The translations under genes and the position numbers were made by a program. Shown here piece after piece: positions 13,267 to 14,881 of a stretch of DNA of 14,881 nucleotides. How positions within the stretch are numbered: position 1 is the stretch's first letter; each line of letters opens with the position of its first letter. The DNA comes from JAKGBX01 sp965366835. GTDB taxonomy: Bacteria > Pseudomonadota > Alphaproteobacteria > Rhodobacterales > Rhodobacteraceae. The notes under the pieces were generated by a model. That model saw nothing but the letters and a program-made list of their open reading frames with translations. It was not told where the DNA came from and did no database searches. The stretch is taken from NCBI GenBank assembly GCA_965366835.1, contig CBDUGF010000096.1, positions 1 through 14,881 on the forward strand, given 5' to 3'.

Positions 13267-14881
13267 GGCAGTAACTCCTTGCCCGTGGCGCGGCGCAGGG
13301 CGGCGCGGAAGAGATTTTCGTTCCAGCTGTCGCGGCGCGCGGCGACATGCTGATCCGGGCGGATGAGGTAGACCGCCGACGCGGCATCGCCGAGATAGCG
13401 CGCCTTCAGCGCCTGGGTCTTGTCGTCCTTGCTGGTCAGCGCCAGCCGGGTGACCGTGATGCCGTCCTCCTCGAAGCTGTCGGGCGCGTCGGCGTCGATG
13501 GTGAGCAGGGTGAAGCGGTTGGCCAGCTGCGGCAGCAGGTAGCCATCGCCCAGCGGCGCATCGGGGCAGGGCGCGCCGGGGCGGGTCCGTTTCGGTGCGC
13601 CTTCCAGCGCATCGGCGGAATTGAGCGGCGAGCCGTCATAGGTGCAGGGCACCGAAAGGCGGCCGGAATTGACCAGCGGGCGGGCGAATTCATAATGCTC
13701 GGAGAGGTCTAGCACCGCATCGCGCAGCAGGCGGCTCATTTCGGATTTCGGGGTGATGAAATCGGTCGAGCGGGTCGAATTGAGGATGTTCTCATCGGCG
13801 CCGTGAACCCGTTCGACATCATAGCTGTCAAGCAGCGCCTCGGGGGCCTTGCCGTCCATCACCAGCTTGAGCTTCCAGACCAGATTGTCGGTGTCCTGCA
13901 CGCCGGAATTGGCGCCGCGCGCACCGAACGGCGAGACCTGATGCGCGGCGTCGCCGGCAAACAGCACCCGGCCATAGCGGAAATGCTCCATCCGGCGGCA
14001 CTGGAAGGTATAGATCGAGGACCATTCGAGCTCGTAGTCGATATCTTCGCCCAGCATCGCCTTGAGGCGCTTGTCGATATTCTCGGGCTTGAGTTCCTCG
14101 TCCCTGTCGATGTCCCAGCCGAGCTGGAAATCGATGCGCCAGACATTGTCGGGTTGCTTGTGCAGCAGCGCCGACTGGCCGCGATTGAACGGCGGGTCGA
14201 ACCAGAACCAGCGTTCGGTGGGAAACTTGGCCTCCATGATCACGTCGGCGATGAGGAAATTATCCTCAAACACCCGACCGGCGAAATCGATCCCCAGCAT
14301 CCGGCGGGTAGCGGAATTGGCGCCGTCGCAGGCGATCAGCCAGTCGGCTTCGAGCATGTAGGGGCCTTCGGGGGTCTCGACCTCGATGCGGACATGATCG
14401 GGATGACTGCCGATCGCCTCGACCTTGTTCTTGCCGCGGATCTCGACCGGCGCGCCCTCGGCCTGCAATTCGCGCAGCCGGTTCAACAGGTATTCCTCGA
14501 AGTAATACTGCTGGAGATTGATGAAGGCGGGGAATTCATGACCTTCTTCGGGCAGGAGATTGAAGTTGTAGACCTCTCTTTCGTCGAAGAAGACCTTGCC
14601 CACATCCCATTCGACGCCTTTCTCGACCATTTCGTGACCACAGCCCAGACGATCGAGGATTTCGAGCGGACGTTTGGCGAAACAGATCGCGCGCGAGCCG
14701 AAGCTGACCTTGTCATTGTCATCGAGCACCACGACGGGCACATCGTTTTGCGCCAGGTCGATGGCGGCGGCGAGGCCGATGGGGCCGGCGCCGATCACCA
14801 CGACGGGGTGACGCACCGGGGTATGCGCGTCCTGATCTGGGGAACGCTCATAGGGATAGAGCGGGATTTCGAAGATCTTGT
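13263..14881 (-). CDS. FAD-dependent class A flavoprotein monooxygenase, 5' end beyond the window
   Basis: Aromatic-ring hydroxylase type flavoprotein (PheA/TfdB/MhpA-like) using FAD, NAD(P)H and O2. Counted from an internal GTG at 14816, it shows the dinucleotide motif GAGPIG (9-14), the DG motif CDGANSATRR (163-172) and the GD motif GRVLFAGDAAHQVSPFGARG (282-301), then a C-terminal thioredoxin-like region. The frame is open from that GTG to the window edge and encodes a plausible family N-terminus ending ERSPDQDAHTPVRHP, so the GTG is probably not the real start and at least 21 further residues precede it. About 540 residues are visible. The substrate is probably a phenolic or hydroxylated aromatic acid, but this is inference. 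It is followed by DUF2783 with a 4-bp overlap. Confidence 0.9.
   Translation of the reverse strand, partial: KIFEIPLYPYERSPDQDAHTPVRHPVVVIGAGPIGLAAAIDLAQNDVPVVVLDDNDKVSFGSRAICFAKRPLEILDRLGCGHEMVEKGVEWDVGKVFFDEREVYNFNLLPEEGHEFPAFINLQQYYFEEYLLNRLRELQAEGAPVEIRGKNKVEAIGSHPDHVRIEVETPEGPYMLEADWLIACDGANSATRRMLGIDFAGRVFEDNFLIADVIMEAKFPTERWFWFDPPFNRGQSALLHKQPDNVWRIDFQLGWDIDRDEELKPENIDKRLKAMLGEDIDYELEWSSIYTFQCRRMEHFRYGRVLFAGDAAHQVSPFGARGANSGVQDTDNLVWKLKLVMDGKAPEALLDSYDVERVHGADENILNSTRSTDFITPKSEMSRLLRDAVLDLSEHYEFARPLVNSGRLSVPCTYDGSPLNSADALEGAPKRTRPGAPCPDAPLGDGYLLPQLANRFTLLTIDADAPDSFEEDGITVTRLALTSKDDKTQALKARYLGDAASAVYLIRPDQHVAARRDSWNENLFRAALRRATGKELLP

Noticed and set aside
1..14881. CRISPR array, tRNA/rRNA genes, insertion sequence or phage integration signs
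   Set aside because: No regularly spaced repeat series, cloverleaf, transposase or integrase frame, or long terminal inverted repeat was seen by eye on either strand.

Overview
The window reads as chromosome of a high-GC alphaproteobacterium, most likely a marine Rhodobacteraceae (roseobacter-group) member. This rests on the mutY / DUF721 / DsbA-type gene order, the flavoprotein-DUF2783 pair, the alkane hydroxylase and P450 gene content, and strong G/C third-position bias. The taxonomic call is inference; no rRNA or other marker gene is present.

Left part (1-2990): a cytochrome P450 (-) is divergent from a stand-alone class I glutamine amidotransferase (+). A GntR/FCD regulator (-) faces the amidotransferase. 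The P450 promoter carries a 13-bp site just after its -10 box that recurs, with the same spacing, at the decarboxylase promoter 9.5 kb away. Centre-left (2991-7674): mutY and alkB form a tight minus-strand pair. Divergent from them, a DUF721/DciA-like gene, a DsbA-family thiol oxidoreductase and a class III CoA-transferase run head to tail with overlapping or abutting ends. Centre (7675-8644): a lower-GC stretch holds one multi-TM protein that weakly resembles CPBP-family membrane proteases; it sits behind a perfect FNR/FixK-type palindrome. Right part (8645-14881, all minus strand): a 5'-truncated class A flavoprotein monooxygenase overlaps a DUF2783 gene, which is followed by a hairpin terminator. 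Then comes a KefB/KefC-type cation/proton antiporter behind a structured leader, and a PLP decarboxylase-HpaI aldolase operon.

The common theme is oxidative catabolism of hydrocarbons and aromatic or amino-acid-derived compounds (AlkB, P450, flavin monooxygenase, aldolase, CoA-transferase, decarboxylase), mixed with housekeeping genes (mutY, DUF721, DsbA, antiporter). No rubredoxin, ferredoxin or reductase partner for AlkB or the P450 is present. I saw no tRNA, rRNA, CRISPR array, transposase or integrase. The most interesting signals are regulatory: the shared operator-like site, a possible anti-Shine-Dalgarno pairing in the antiporter leader, and the FNR-type box on the lower-GC gene. I found no clear multi-gene novel system.
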